A stretch of 51,197 nucleotides of DNA, from assembly GCA_021787395.1 (NCBI GenBank), contig JAJYLZ010000022.1, positions 1 to 51,197 on the forward strand, in the 5' to 3' direction. Shown here piece by piece: positions 1-12,266 of this stretch (its first letter is position 1; every line of letters starts with the position of its first letter). The notes under the pieces are model-generated. The model was not told the origin of the DNA and did no database searches. It saw only the letters and a program-made list of their open reading frames with translations. This stretch comes from Chloroflexota bacterium (GTDB lineage Bacteria > Chloroflexota > Limnocylindria > Limnocylindrales > CSP1-4). The position numbers and the translations under genes were made by a program.

Positions 1-1
1 G

Positions 2-2260
2 CCCCGGGACGAGCGTCGCCGAGCCGCGCGACCGGGCGACTGGCGCTCGGACCCGGACCAGGCGGGCGCGCGCGCCGAGGGCTGGGCTCCATACCGCGAG
101 GTGGTCGCGGCCCGCGAGGCGGCGCAGCGGATCCACCCGGAGTCGGGCGTGCTGATGCCCGAGCCGCGTCGCTTCGACCCGCGCTCCGACCACGACAGCG
201 GCGCAAGCAGCGTCGCCCGCCTCGACCCGCCGCCGCCCGCGGGCGCCGGCCCGGAGCACCGCGGCTCGGTGGCGCACCTCTCGGACTGGGAGCGCTGGCT
301 GGAGCTGTGCGCCCGCATCGACGGCTTCCCGCGCCACCTCTCGATCCACTCCGGCGGGATGCTCGTGACCGCGGCTCCGCTGATCGACATCGCGCCGGTG
401 GAGCGCGCCACGATGCCGGACCGCGTCGTCGTCCAGTACGACAAGCGCGACGTCGAGACGATGAAGCTGATCAAGCTCGACCTGCTGGGCCTGGGCATGC
501 TCGCCGCGATCGACGAGACGGTGCAGCTGGTCCAGCACGACTGCGCGGTCTGCCTCGACCTCGACCGGATCCCGGAGGAGATCCCCGAGGTCTTCGCCAT
601 GCTCCAGGCCGCGGACACCGTGGGCGTGTTCCAGGTGGAGAGCCGAGCGCAGATGCAGACGCTGCCCAAGTCGCGCCCGCAGAGCCTCGACGACCTGGTG
701 GTGGAGGTGGCGATCATCCGGCCCGGCCCCATCCAGGGCAACGCGGTGCACCCGTACCTGCGGCGGAAGCAGGGCCTGGAGCCCGTGACCTACCTGCACC
801 CGTCCCTCGAGCCCATCCTCCACGACACCCTGGGCGTGATCCTGTACCAGGAGCAGGTGATGAAGATCGCGATCGACGTGGCCGGCTTCACGGCCGCCGG
901 GTCCGACGCGTTCCGCCGCGCGATGGGCACCTACCGCAGCAGGCGCGAGATGGACCGCCTCCACGACGAGTTCGTGGGCGGCTGCGGGCGGGTCCAGGGC
1001 ATGCCCGCCGAGGACGCCGAGGAGCTGTTCCGGCGGGTGGCCGCGTTCGCCAGCTTCGGCTTCGCCAAGAGCCACGCCGCCGCGTTCGCGCGCACCGCCT
1101 ACGAGTCGAGCTTCCTGCGGCTGTTCTACCCGGCCCAGTTCACGGTCGGGCTGATCAACGCCCAGCCGATGGGCTTCTACCCGGTGGAGGTGCTGGTCAA
1201 CGACGCCAAGCGCCACGGCGTCGCGGTGCTGCCCGTGGACGTCAACGCGAGCGCGTACCGCACCACCACCGAGTGGGTGGGCCGCCCCGGCTGGGCGCTG
1301 GCGGGGGCGGCCGGCGACGGCGGCCCGCACGACGCGGACGCCGGCGAGGACCTGCCCGACGGCTGCGGGATCGGCGCCCGTCCTCGACCCGTGCGCTCGC
1401 CCGCGTGCTTCATGCCCTCGGCCGCCGCCCGGGAGAAGTGGGCCGCCGAGAGCGTGGCGGGCTGGGGGATCCGCCTGGGCCTGCACCTGGTCGGCGGCGT
1501 CGGCGAGGAGCACGCGGCGCGGCTGGACGCGGAGCTCGCCCGGGGCCCGTACACGAGCCTCGCGGACGTGGTGGAGCGGACCGGCCTCGCCGAGGAGGTC
1601 GTGGAGCGGCTGGTCCGCGCCGGGGCGCTGGACTCGCTGGGGCGCCCCCGCCGGGAGCTGCTCTGGCAGCTGCGCGAGGTGGCCGGGTCGGGCAGGGGGC
1701 GCGTGGACGGGCGGCCCGTGCGCGGCGCGGCGGGCGGCAGGGCGGCGGGCCGGCCGATGGACCTGCGGCTGCCGCCGACCGACGCGCCCGCGCTGCCGCC
1801 GATCAGCGAGACGGAGCGGCTGGGCGACGCCTACGCGGTGGTGGGCCTGGACGCCCGGCGCCAGGCGGTGGCGCTGTTCCGGGGGCCGCTCGAGGCGATC
1901 GGCGCGGTGACGAACGCCTCGCTCGCGGAGCGGCGGCCGGGCCCGGTCCGCATCGGCGGCCTGGTGGTGACGCGCCAGCACCCGATGACCGCGCGCGGGA
2001 CGGTGTTCCTCGCGCTCGAGGACGAGACCGGCATGGTCAACGTCACGCTCTGGCCGGACGCCTGGCAGCGCTGGCGCTCCATCGTGCGGCGCCACGCGCT
2101 GCTCCTGGTGGACGGCGATCTCCAGCGCGAGGGCGAGGTGGTGAACGTGGTCGCGCGGCGGGTCGAGGGGCTGGTGGAGGCGACCCGGGAGACGGGCGGC
2201 CCGGCGGACCCCCGGGGGGTGCGCCAACTGGGCATGGCCGGGATGCGGCGGCTGGGCTAG
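2..2260 (+). CDS. dnaE2: Error-prone DNA polymerase III alpha subunit, DnaE2 type (5' partial)
   Basis: The reading frame is open to the left edge, so the N-terminal PHP domain and the first two catalytic aspartates lie outside the window. The 753 visible codons match the C-terminal two thirds of DnaE2, the translesion polymerase that usually works with ImuA'/ImuB in SOS mutagenesis. Diagnostic stretches are PRHLSIHSGG (about 330-360), VGVFQVESRAQM (about 625-660), SLDDLV, which should hold the third active-site Asp, IRPGPIQG (715-740), FGFAKSHAAAFA and NAQPMGFYPVEVL (about 1055-1195). A helix-hairpin-helix region follows near 1530-1660 and an OB-fold near 1946-2170. The segment at about 1271-1460, just before GIRLGLHLVGGVG, is longer and more Gly/Asp/Pro-rich than I expect from the family, so it is probably a lineage-specific insert. 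No imuA or imuB is visible downstream. Confidence 0.9.
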   Translation, partial: PRDERRRAARPGDWRSDPDQAGARAEGWAPYREVVAAREAAQRIHPESGVLMPEPRRFDPRSDHDSGASSVARLDPPPPAGAGPEHRGSVAHLSDWERWLELCARIDGFPRHLSIHSGGMLVTAAPLIDIAPVERATMPDRVVVQYDKRDVETMKLIKLDLLGLGMLAAIDETVQLVQHDCAVCLDLDRIPEEIPEVFAMLQAADTVGVFQVESRAQMQTLPKSRPQSLDDLVVEVAIIRPGPIQGNAVHPYLRRKQGLEPVTYLHPSLEPILHDTLGVILYQEQVMKIAIDVAGFTAAGSDAFRRAMGTYRSRREMDRLHDEFVGGCGRVQGMPAEDAEELFRRVAAFASFGFAKSHAAAFARTAYESSFLRLFYPAQFTVGLINAQPMGFYPVEVLVNDAKRHGVAVLPVDVNASAYRTTTEWVGRPGWALAGAAGDGGPHDADAGEDLPDGCGIGARPRPVRSPACFMPSAAAREKWAAESVAGWGIRLGLHLVGGVGEEHAARLDAELARGPYTSLADVVERTGLAEEVVERLVRAGALDSLGRPRRELLWQLREVAGSGRGRVDGRPVRGAAGGRAAGRPMDLRLPPTDAPALPPISETERLGDAYAVVGLDARRQAVALFRGPLEAIGAVTNASLAERRPGPVRIGGLVVTRQHPMTARGTVFLALEDETGMVNVTLWPDAWQRWRSIVRRHALLLVDGDLQREGEVVNVVARRVEGLVEATRETGGPADPRGVRQLGMAGMRRLG

Positions 2261-2560
2261 CCAGATCCGCCGGGCACGGTGGCCGGAGGAGGGGGCCACC
2301 GCGGGAGGGAGCAGCGGCCGCGCGGGGCGGCCGCGAGCGGGGACACGGGACGCCGGGGCGCATCGGCGCCGCAGGCGGCTCGCTCCGGCGCCGGCGGCCC
2401 CGGGTCGGCCCGAGCTTCCGCCATGGGACCGCCGGCGTCGGAGCGAGGCGTGTCTGCACCTCGTTCGGACGAGTGGCCCAGGCGGATTGCGGATGGCCGA
2501 CGGCCGAGCGCCGCGGACCTGGTGGCGGTGCCGCCGGCCATGGACGGGCCGGCGGCCGGG
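2261..2560. other. Gene-free region between convergent genes
   Basis: This 300-base stretch separates the polymerase gene from the convergent minus-strand membrane-protein gene. I see no convincing coding frame: the short open frames have no recognisable protein and no ribosome binding site. The only clear structure is the GC-rich hairpin at 2530-2556. Confidence 0.6.
2530..2556 (-). terminator. Hairpin after the minus-strand membrane protein gene
   Basis: A perfect 10-bp stem (2530-2539 with 2547-2556) has a 7-nt loop and sits 4 bases beyond the stop codon of the gene at 2561-3337. There is no U-tract after the stem on the minus strand, so it is a probable rather than a textbook intrinsic terminator. 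Confidence 0.5.
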
Positions 2561-3337
2561 TCAGCGGCTGGAGCCGGAGAGGCGGTTGCGCGGCGCGTTG
2601 CCGCGGCCCTGCTGCGGCTTCTGCTGCTGCTTCGCGCGCTGGCCGCGGTTGGGGTTGAGCAGGTCGAGGAACCGCTTGTACCAGGCCATGCCGGCCGAGA
2701 AGAACATCGTGCCCACGATGCCCAGGACCCACGCGTAGACGATGGAGTCGGGCGCGAGGCCGGTCAGCTTGTCGGCGGGCTGGGCCAGGATGAACACGGT
2801 GAGGCACAGCGACGCGAGGACGCCGAACACCGCGCCGACGAGGTAGGTGCCGCGCGGCAGCAGGAAGCCGATCAGCAGCGCGGCGCCGAACGGCGGCGGG
2901 CCGACGAACAGGCTGACCAGGATGCTGCCGATGTAGCCGACCGTGGTGGTCGAGGTCTGCGTGCCGGAGGACCCGGACCCGGACCCGATCAGCAGCAGCG
3001 CCGTGCCCACGACGGCGAGGGCGGCCGAGACGAGCACGCTCCAGTGGACCAGGAGCCGGGGCAGGACGGCCAGGTCCTCCCGGATCTCGGGCGGGTGGTA
3101 GGCGCGGCGGGCAGAGCCCATGAAGCTGGGGCGCACCGGGCGGGGTCCCGCCGCGGGCGTGTCGCCGATGATCGCGATCGGGCGCGCGGCCCCGGTCCTC
3201 CGGTTCGCTGCGGGCGACCCGGAACCGGCCGGCCGGGCGAGCCCCTCGCCGTCCGAGACGCCGTCGGGCGCTGCCGCCTGCTGGGCCCGGTTGCGGCGTC
3301 GGGCATCGGTGCGATCGGTGCGCTTGGCGCGAGCCAA
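2561..3337 (-). CDS. Small multi-pass membrane protein of unknown function
   Basis: A 258-residue protein that I cannot assign to a named family. The start is a TTG at 3337, chosen because a strong AGGAGG lies 7 nt upstream and the protein then begins [16 protein letters not shown]. The first 100 or so residues are basic, Pro/Ala-rich and probably cytoplasmic and disordered. About four hydrophobic segments follow (near residues 125-150, 160-178, 180-212 and 220-240), the first with [19 protein letters not shown]. The C-terminus is Gln/Arg/Lys-rich ([13 protein letters not shown]), typical of a cytoplasmic tail. It is transcribed away from the large surface-protein gene, sharing a 161-bp divergent region. 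An ATGGTA at 3391-3396 (TACCAT on the minus strand) is a possible -10. Confidence 0.75.
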   Translation of the reverse strand: MARAKRTDRTDARRRNRAQQAAAPDGVSDGEGLARPAGSGSPAANRRTGAARPIAIIGDTPAAGPRPVRPSFMGSARRAYHPPEIREDLAVLPRLLVHWSVLVSAALAVVGTALLLIGSGSGSSGTQTSTTTVGYIGSILVSLFVGPPPFGAALLIGFLLPRGTYLVGAVFGVLASLCLTVFILAQPADKLTGLAPDSIVYAWVLGIVGTMFFSAGMAWYKRFLDLLNPNRGQRAKQQQKPQQGRGNAPRNRLSGSSR

Positions 3338-3390
3338 GGGGTGGCCTCCTGTCGTGCGCGCTGGCGCGGGTGTGGGCGCGCGGCCCGAGC

Positions 3391-3450
3391 ATGGTACCGG
3401 GTCCGGGGCCATCTCCGGATGAGCGGGCGCTAAGTGGCGCCGCGTATCGT
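3391..3450. promoter_or_regulatory. Divergent promoter region (two -10-like hexamers)
   Basis: On the minus strand TACCAT (3396 to 3391) would drive the membrane protein, leaving a leader of about 47 nt that contains AGGAGG. On the plus strand TATCGT (3445-3450) would drive the surface protein, leaving a leader of about 42 nt that contains GGAGG. No convincing -35 hexamer was found for either. Confidence 0.35.
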
Positions 3451-3498
3451 CGCCTGCCGAACCCGACCCGCCGCCGATCCCCGCCCTGGAGGCTATCG

Positions 3499-6400
3499 AT
3501 GGCGCGTGTCCGGCCCGCGGTGTCCGCGGCGCTCCTCCTGGCCCTGCTCGTCGCGTCGGTCGTGGCGGGCATCCCGAGACGGCCGCCGCTCGTGCCGCTG
3601 GCGGCCACGGCCTGGCCGCCGTCGGGCGGGCTCGTCGTGGCCGAGGTCGTGACGGGCGGGGCGTCCGCCTCGGACGAGTACGTGGAGCTGGCCAACGCGG
3701 GCGCCGCCCCCGTGGACCTCGCGGGGCTCGAGGTCGCCTACGCCTCGAGCACGGGGACGACCGTGAGCAGGAAGGCGGGCTGGACGTCGTCGCTCGTGCT
3801 GCTGTCCGGCCAGCACCTGCTGCTCGCCAACGCGGCCGGCGTGTACGCGGCCGGCGCGGACGCCGTGTACACCGGCGGGCTCGCGGCGACGGGCGGCGCG
3901 GTCGTCCTGCGGGCCACCGGCGGCGCCACGGTCGATGCCGTGGGCTGGGGCGACGCCAGCAACGCCTACGTCGAGGGGTCCGCTGCCCCCGCGCCGGCGG
4001 CCGGCCAATCGATCGAGCGGCGGCCCGGCGGAGACGGCGGCAACACGCAGGACAGCAACGACAACGCGGCGGACTTCGTGGTGAACGCCGCCCCTGTGCC
4101 GCAGGGCATGGCGTGGACGCCGGCGCCGTCCCCCACACCGATCCCGTCCCCCACGGCGACGCCCGTTCCCACCGAGGCGCCCACGGCGACGCCGACCGCG
4201 GCACCCACTGCCACCCCCGAGCCTTCGCCCACGCCCACGCCGACCGAGGCGCCTTCGCCCACCCCGACGCCGACGCCCACTCCCACGCCCACGCCCACCC
4301 CGACGCCCGCGCCGACTCCCACGCCCACACCGACCCCGACGCCACTGCCCACCACTCCACCGTCGCCCTCGGCCTCGCCCGAGCCCACACCCGCCCCCGA
4401 GCCGGTGACCGCCATCGCCCTCGCGCGGGCGCTTCCCGACGGGTCGACGGTGATCGTGGAAGGCGTCTTCACGACGGCCCTCGGCGCGCTCGAATCGGGG
4501 CGGACCGGGTTCATCCAGGACGCGACCGGCGGCCTTGCGCTGTACCTCGACGCGGCGGCGGCCTCGCCCCTCCCGGCCGGCACGCTGGTGCGGGCGACCG
4601 GCACCCTCGGGTCGCGCTATGGCCAGCGCACGCTGCGGCTCTCGGGCGGCGACGTGGCCGTCCTCGGGATGGCCGGGCTGCCCGCGCCCCTGGCGGTCGC
4701 CGCCGGTGCCGCCGGCGAGGGTCTCGAGGGGCTGCGGCTGCGCGTGTCCGGCACGGTGACCGAGGCGCCCTCGATCCTGGCGGACGGGCTCGGGGTCATG
4801 CTGGACGACGGGTCCGGCGAACTGCGCGTGGTGGTCGGGCCGGACGCGCTCGGCGGGGCGTCGGTCACGACCGGGAGCGTGATCACGGCGATCGGCCCGC
4901 TGGGCCAGCGCGACAGCAGCGGCACCGGACTCGAGGGGTACCGCCTGTTCTCGACCCTGCCCGGCGAGCTCGTCCTCGAACCGGCGCCGCCTCCCAGCCC
5001 GAGCGCCACTCCCGAGCCGACCCTGAGCCCCGAGCCGACCCTGTCGCCGGAGCCGTCGCCGTCGCCCAGCCCGACCGCAACCGCATCGCCTGCTCCGTCC
5101 GACGCCCCGTCGCCCACCCCGACGGCCGCCCCGCTCGGGGTAGCCGAGGCTCGCCAGGCAGCCGTCGGGGAGAAGGTCACCGTTCGCGGCGTCGTGACCG
5201 CCGAGGCCGGGCGCCTGGGCACGCCGTCGCTGTTCGCCATCGGCGACGCGACGGGCGGCCTGCCCGTGCGGCTCGCGGACGGCATGTCCGCCCCGCCCCG
5301 CGGCACGCTGGTCGAGCTGCGTGGCGTGGTCGCCGACCCGTACGGCCAGACCGAGCTGCGCCTCTCGGCCGGGGGACTGGCGTCCGTGGGGATCGGTATC
5401 GTCCCGGGCGGGGAGGCGGTCTCGGCCGCCGCCGTCGGCGAGACCCTGGAGGGCCGCCTGGTGACCGTGTCGGGCAGCGTGACCACCGGCGCGACCAAGG
5501 CGACGAGCGGCGACATCGCGTTCGTCGTCACCGGCCTCGACGGCGCGACGGTCAAGGTGTACGCGGACGCGTCGGCCGGCATCGCCGCGTCCATGCTCAA
5601 GAAGGGCTCCGCAGGGGCATTCACCGGCATCGTGGGCCAGCGGGCCTCCAAGAAGGGCGCGCTGGACGGATACCGCATCTGGCTCCGCGACTCCGCCGAC
5701 GTGCAGGCGACGGCCTCGCCCTCGCCCTCGCCCTCGGCCACGTCCTCCGCCTCCCCGCTGCCGAGCGGCGACGCGCCGGCGCCCGAATCCATCGCGACCG
5801 CGCGGATCCGCGACGGCGCCACGGTGACGGTCGAGGGCGTGGTCACCGTGGACGGCTCGCTCCTCGACGCGACGGGGCGCCTGGCGGTGGTCGAGGACGG
5901 GACGGGCGCCATCGAGCTGTACCTCCCCGCCCGTGACGCCGCGGTCCGGGTCGGGGCGCGGCTGCGCTTGACGGGGGAGATCGAACGGGCGTGGGGCGCG
6001 CCGCGCCTCCGGGCGAGCCAGGTCGCCGTGCTGGGCGCGGCCGTGCCCGCCGTGCTGGACCTGCGCGTCGCCCCCAGCGCCGCCACGGAGTGGCGGCTCG
6101 TCCGCGTCAGCGGCTCCGTCACCAGCGTGCACCGCACCGGCGGGCGCTGGGTGGCAGAGCTCGCGGCGGGGTTCGGCAACGTGCCGATCATCGCCCTCGA
6201 GGGGGCGGGGATCCCCGTCTCGGCCATCACGGCGGGCCGCACCGCCACGGTGGTCGGAATCGTGAAGCGCCCGTACCCGACGGCCTCGGACCGCCGGTAC
6301 GCGGTGCTGCCCCGCGGAGCGTCGGACATCACCCTCGGCGGCGACGCTGCGGCGGGACCGGCGTCCGGAGCGGGCGGCGGGGCGAGCGGTCCCGCGACGG

Positions 6401-6993
6401 CGAGCGCCCCAGAAGCCTCCCACGGGACGCCGACGGTGGACCTCCGCGACCTCGCCGCTCGGGTAGGGGAGCGGGTTCGGGTGGGCGGCCTTGTGGCCGA
6501 GTCCACCTCGGGCGGCCTGCGCCTCGACGACGGTACCGCCACCGCGCTGGTCGTCCTCGAGGGACCGGCGGCCGACCTCGCGGAGCTGGTCGCGCCCGGC
6601 GATGCGCTGGACGCCGTCGGCTCGGTCGAGCTGCGCGGCGGGCCAGTGCTCGTGGTGCGGGACCCGGCGGACGTCACGCTCGTCGGGGACCTCGGCGCAA
6701 GCCCGGCGGACCCGCTTGCCGCCCCCGTGATCGCCCTCGACAGCGCGTTCCCGGCGCCCGCGCCGGGCGCCGTCGCAGGCGGCGCCGTGGGGCTCGGCGC
6801 AGCGCCCCTGGCCGGACTGCTCGCCCTGGTCGCCGCCGGCGCGGCGGCCATCGCCCGCCGCGCGCGCTCGCAGCGCCGGCTGCGGGAGCGGATCCGGCGC
6901 CGGCTGGAGGCGTGGACGGGCGCCGCCAGATCGGAGGAGCCCGGCGGTTCGTGCGCGCAACGGCAGGAGCAACCGAGCCCCGACTGCCCTTGA
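3499..6993 (+). CDS. Large secreted surface protein: lamin-tail domain, OB-fold modules, C-terminal membrane anchor
   Basis: A 1,164-residue protein. The start is ATG 3499, with GGAGG at 3488-3492. Residues 1-24 form a signal peptide or signal anchor. Residues 43-195 resemble a lamin-tail domain ([34 protein letters not shown]). Residues 206-301 are an almost pure Pro/Thr linker. Then come YhcR-like OB-fold modules, as three pairs (about 302-490, 546-735 and 762-945) and a single one (about 977-1065), with further Pro/Ser linkers at 497-545 and 737-761. The modules share patterns such as [13 protein letters not shown] and [11 protein letters not shown] hydrophobic segment at 1091-1118 followed by an Arg-rich tail would anchor it in the membrane. 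Such modules usually accompany extracellular nucleases or esterases, but no catalytic domain is visible here, so adhesion or nucleic-acid binding at the surface is only a guess. Confidence 0.85.
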   Translation: MARVRPAVSAALLLALLVASVVAGIPRRPPLVPLAATAWPPSGGLVVAEVVTGGASASDEYVELANAGAAPVDLAGLEVAYASSTGTTVSRKAGWTSSLVLLSGQHLLLANAAGVYAAGADAVYTGGLAATGGAVVLRATGGATVDAVGWGDASNAYVEGSAAPAPAAGQSIERRPGGDGGNTQDSNDNAADFVVNAAPVPQGMAWTPAPSPTPIPSPTATPVPTEAPTATPTAAPTATPEPSPTPTPTEAPSPTPTPTPTPTPTPTPTPAPTPTPTPTPTPLPTTPPSPSASPEPTPAPEPVTAIALARALPDGSTVIVEGVFTTALGALESGRTGFIQDATGGLALYLDAAAASPLPAGTLVRATGTLGSRYGQRTLRLSGGDVAVLGMAGLPAPLAVAAGAAGEGLEGLRLRVSGTVTEAPSILADGLGVMLDDGSGELRVVVGPDALGGASVTTGSVITAIGPLGQRDSSGTGLEGYRLFSTLPGELVLEPAPPPSPSATPEPTLSPEPTLSPEPSPSPSPTATASPAPSDAPSPTPTAAPLGVAEARQAAVGEKVTVRGVVTAEAGRLGTPSLFAIGDATGGLPVRLADGMSAPPRGTLVELRGVVADPYGQTELRLSAGGLASVGIGIVPGGEAVSAAAVGETLEGRLVTVSGSVTTGATKATSGDIAFVVTGLDGATVKVYADASAGIAASMLKKGSAGAFTGIVGQRASKKGALDGYRIWLRDSADVQATASPSPSPSATSSASPLPSGDAPAPESIATARIRDGATVTVEGVVTVDGSLLDATGRLAVVEDGTGAIELYLPARDAAVRVGARLRLTGEIERAWGAPRLRASQVAVLGAAVPAVLDLRVAPSAATEWRLVRVSGSVTSVHRTGGRWVAELAAGFGNVPIIALEGAGIPVSAITAGRTATVVGIVKRPYPTASDRRYAVLPRGASDITLGGDAAAGPASGAGGGASGPATASAPEASHGTPTVDLRDLAARVGERVRVGGLVAESTSGGLRLDDGTATALVVLEGPAADLAELVAPGDALDAVGSVELRGGPVLVVRDPADVTLVGDLGASPADPLAAPVIALDSAFPAPAPGAVAGGAVGLGAAPLAGLLALVAAGAAAIARRARSQRRLRERIRRRLEAWTGAARSEEPGGSCAQRQEQPSPDCP
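4114..4402 (+). repeat. Pro/Thr-rich low-complexity linker, about 290 bp
   Basis: This in-frame stretch inside the surface-protein gene encodes repeated Pro-Thr units, with the densest part at about 4255-4350. Near-identical 6-bp units (variants of CCCACG and CCGACG) make it prone to slippage and assembly error. The Pro/Ser linkers at about 4985-5135 and 5707-5780 of the same gene are similar but shorter. Confidence 0.85.
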
Positions 6994-7019
6994 CGCTCTC
7001 AGAATCGCGCCCCTATCCT
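6990..7019 (+). promoter_or_regulatory. Sigma-70-type promoter of the nucleoside phosphorylase gene
   Basis: TTGACG (6990-6995), an 18-nt spacer and TATCCT (7014-7019). The -35 overlaps the stop codon of the surface-protein gene. Transcription would begin near 7026, giving a leader of about 43 nt that carries the GGAGGAG used by the phosphorylase. Confidence 0.6.
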
Positions 7020-7068
7020 CGGGCGAACCCGAGCGGCCCCACGCTCGCGACGCGGAGGAGACCCGTCC

Positions 7069-7914
7069 TTGTCCAGCGCTGATATCCGCGTCGCCGTGCC
7101 CACCGGGGATCGCCAGTACCACATCGACCTGGGGCCGGGGGATCTCGCCGAGTACATCCTGCTGCCGGGCGACCAGGATCGCGTCGAGATCGTGGCATCG
7201 CACTTCGACACCGTGGAGCTCCGCCACCGCCACCGGGAGTTCGCGACGGCGACCGGGACCTACCGGGGCCTGCGCGTCTCGTGCGTGTCCACCGGCATCG
7301 GGACGGACAACGTCGAGATCGTGCTGTCCGAGATCCTCGCGATCACCAACCGGCCCACGCTGATCCGCATCGGGTCCAGCGGCGCGCTCCAGCCGGGCAT
7401 GGAGGTGGGCGACCTGGTCATCTCCACGGGCTCGCTCCGCCTGGAGACCACCACCAGCTGGTTCGTCCACGAGGGCTACCCGGCGGTGGCCCACCACGAG
7501 GCCGTCCTCGCGCTCGTCGAGGCGGCCACTCGGCTCGGCCACCGCCACCACGTCGGGCTGAGCGCCACGGCGCCGGGCTTCTACGGCGCGCAGGGGCGGC
7601 CCATCCCGCACCTCCCCATCCGTTACCCTGACCTGGCCGAGGAGATGGCCCGGCAGGGCATCCTCAATTTCGAGATGGAGGCGTCCGCACTCCTCGTGCT
7701 GGCTGGCCTGGGCGGCAGTCGTGCCGGCGTCGTGTGCGCCGTGTACGCGAATCGCCGCACCGGCCAGTTCGCCGAAGGCGACGTCAGGACCAAGGCGGAG
7801 GCCGCCGTCGTGGAGACCGGGCTCGAGAGCCTGCTCGTCCTCGCGGAGCTCGACCGCCAGACGGCAACGGCCGGAGCGGCGCGCTGGCGCCCGTCGCTCT
7901 GGTCCCAGCGCTGA
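7069..7914 (+). CDS. Nucleoside phosphorylase, NP-I family (uridine phosphorylase-like)
   Basis: A 281-residue cytosolic enzyme of the PNP/UDP family, which splits nucleosides with phosphate into a free base and ribose-1-phosphate for salvage. The start is a TTG at 7069 with GGAGG at 7054-7058. Family signs are LLPGDQDRVE near the N-terminus (phosphate site), STGIGTDNVEIVLSE, RIGSSGALQ followed by MEVGDLVIS, and NFEMEASALLVL, the Glu-Met-Glu motif that holds the ribose. The overall pattern is closest to uridine phosphorylase, but sequence alone cannot exclude a purine or a broader preference. It stands alone behind its own promoter. The downstream DUF5679 gene has a separate -10. Confidence 0.85.
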   Translation: MSSADIRVAVPTGDRQYHIDLGPGDLAEYILLPGDQDRVEIVASHFDTVELRHRHREFATATGTYRGLRVSCVSTGIGTDNVEIVLSEILAITNRPTLIRIGSSGALQPGMEVGDLVISTGSLRLETTTSWFVHEGYPAVAHHEAVLALVEAATRLGHRHHVGLSATAPGFYGAQGRPIPHLPIRYPDLAEEMARQGILNFEMEASALLVLAGLGGSRAGVVCAVYANRRTGQFAEGDVRTKAEAAVVETGLESLLVLAELDRQTATAGAARWRPSLWSQR

Positions 7915-7947
7915 GCGCCAGGCACGACGATGCGGCCCCGGAGGCGG

Positions 7948-7953
7948 TACGCT
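7948..7953 (+). promoter_or_regulatory. -10-like TACGCT upstream of the DUF5679 gene
   Basis: The hexamer TACGCT recurs before several orphan genes in this window. Here it leaves a short leader of about 28 nt with a strong GGAGGAGG. No recognisable -35 lies 16-19 nt upstream. Confidence 0.4.
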
Positions 7954-7987
7954 TCCGCGGATCACCAATTCGGGAGGAGGCAAGAAC

Positions 7988-8128
7988 ATGGCCCAGGCGT
8001 ACTGCGTGAAGGACAAGGCCAAGGTCGAGGTCCAGAACCCGCAGCAGATCACGATGAAGAACGGCAAGCCCGCGCTCCAGGGCACCTGCCCCAAGTGCGG
8101 CGGCAAGGTGTTCAAGATCGGCGGCTGA
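7988..8128 (+). CDS. DUF5679-type mini-protein (46 aa), variant zinc-ribbon-like
   Basis: A 46-residue protein starting MAQAYCVKDKAKVEVQNPQQ and ending with CPKCGGKVFKIGG, preceded by a very strong GGAGGAGG. It matches the DUF5679 mini-protein that I associate with Chloroflexota; its function is unknown. As I recall the family, the first ligand pair is CVKC and the second CPxC, making a small zinc-binding fold. Here the second cysteine of the first pair is an aspartate (CVKD), leaving Cys6, Cys34 and Cys37 plus Asp9. The strong binding site, own promoter and downstream hairpin suggest an independent, well-expressed transcript. Confidence 0.85.
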   Translation: MAQAYCVKDKAKVEVQNPQQITMKNGKPALQGTCPKCGGKVFKIGG

Positions 8129-8149
8129 CGCCGCAGCGCGAAACGGTTC

Positions 8150-8187
8150 ATTGAGCCCCCGTCCGGCAGGTCCGGCGGGGGCTCAAT
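8150..8187 (+). terminator. Hairpin terminator after the DUF5679 gene
   Basis: A perfect 11-bp stem (8150-8160 with 8177-8187) with a 16-nt loop lies 21 bases after the stop codon. The bases that follow contain only scattered T residues, so the U-tract is weak. Confidence 0.65.
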
Positions 8188-12112
<3,925 letters not shown>

Positions 12113-12131
12113 GCCCCACCCGCTCGTCACG

Positions 12132-12166
12132 GCCCGCTCGGGGCGCCCGTAGCGCCCCGAGCGGGC
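12132..12166 (+). terminator. Strong hairpin ending the gap-pgk-eno operon
   Basis: A perfect 15-bp GC-rich stem (12132-12146 with 12152-12166) with a 5-nt loop. There is no U-run after it, as with most hairpins in this window. Confidence 0.7.
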
Positions 12167-12215
12167 GTGCGCCCGGGACTGGCCCGGATCGCCGCGCCCC
12201 GCCCGTGAATCGAAA

Positions 12216-12241
12216 ACGCCCCGGTCGACGGACCGGGGCGT
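12216..12241 (-). terminator. Intrinsic terminator of rpsT
   Basis: An 11-bp perfect stem (12216-12226 with 12231-12241) and a 4-nt loop. Read on the minus strand, the stem runs into TTTT, giving a proper U-tract. It lies 25 bases after the rpsT stop. Confidence 0.75.
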
Positions 12242-12266
12242 CTCTCGCGGTGCGAGTCGGCCGAGG

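Noticed and set aside
4114-4402. A CRISPR-like or regulatory repeat array
   Set aside because: The periodicity is that of Pro-Thr codons in the reading frame of a surface protein. There are no spacers and no palindromic repeat.
3493-8151. A 1,552-codon minus-strand open frame across the surface protein, phosphorylase and DUF5679 genes
   Set aside because: It is a shadow of three plus-strand genes that have ribosome binding sites and recognisable domains.
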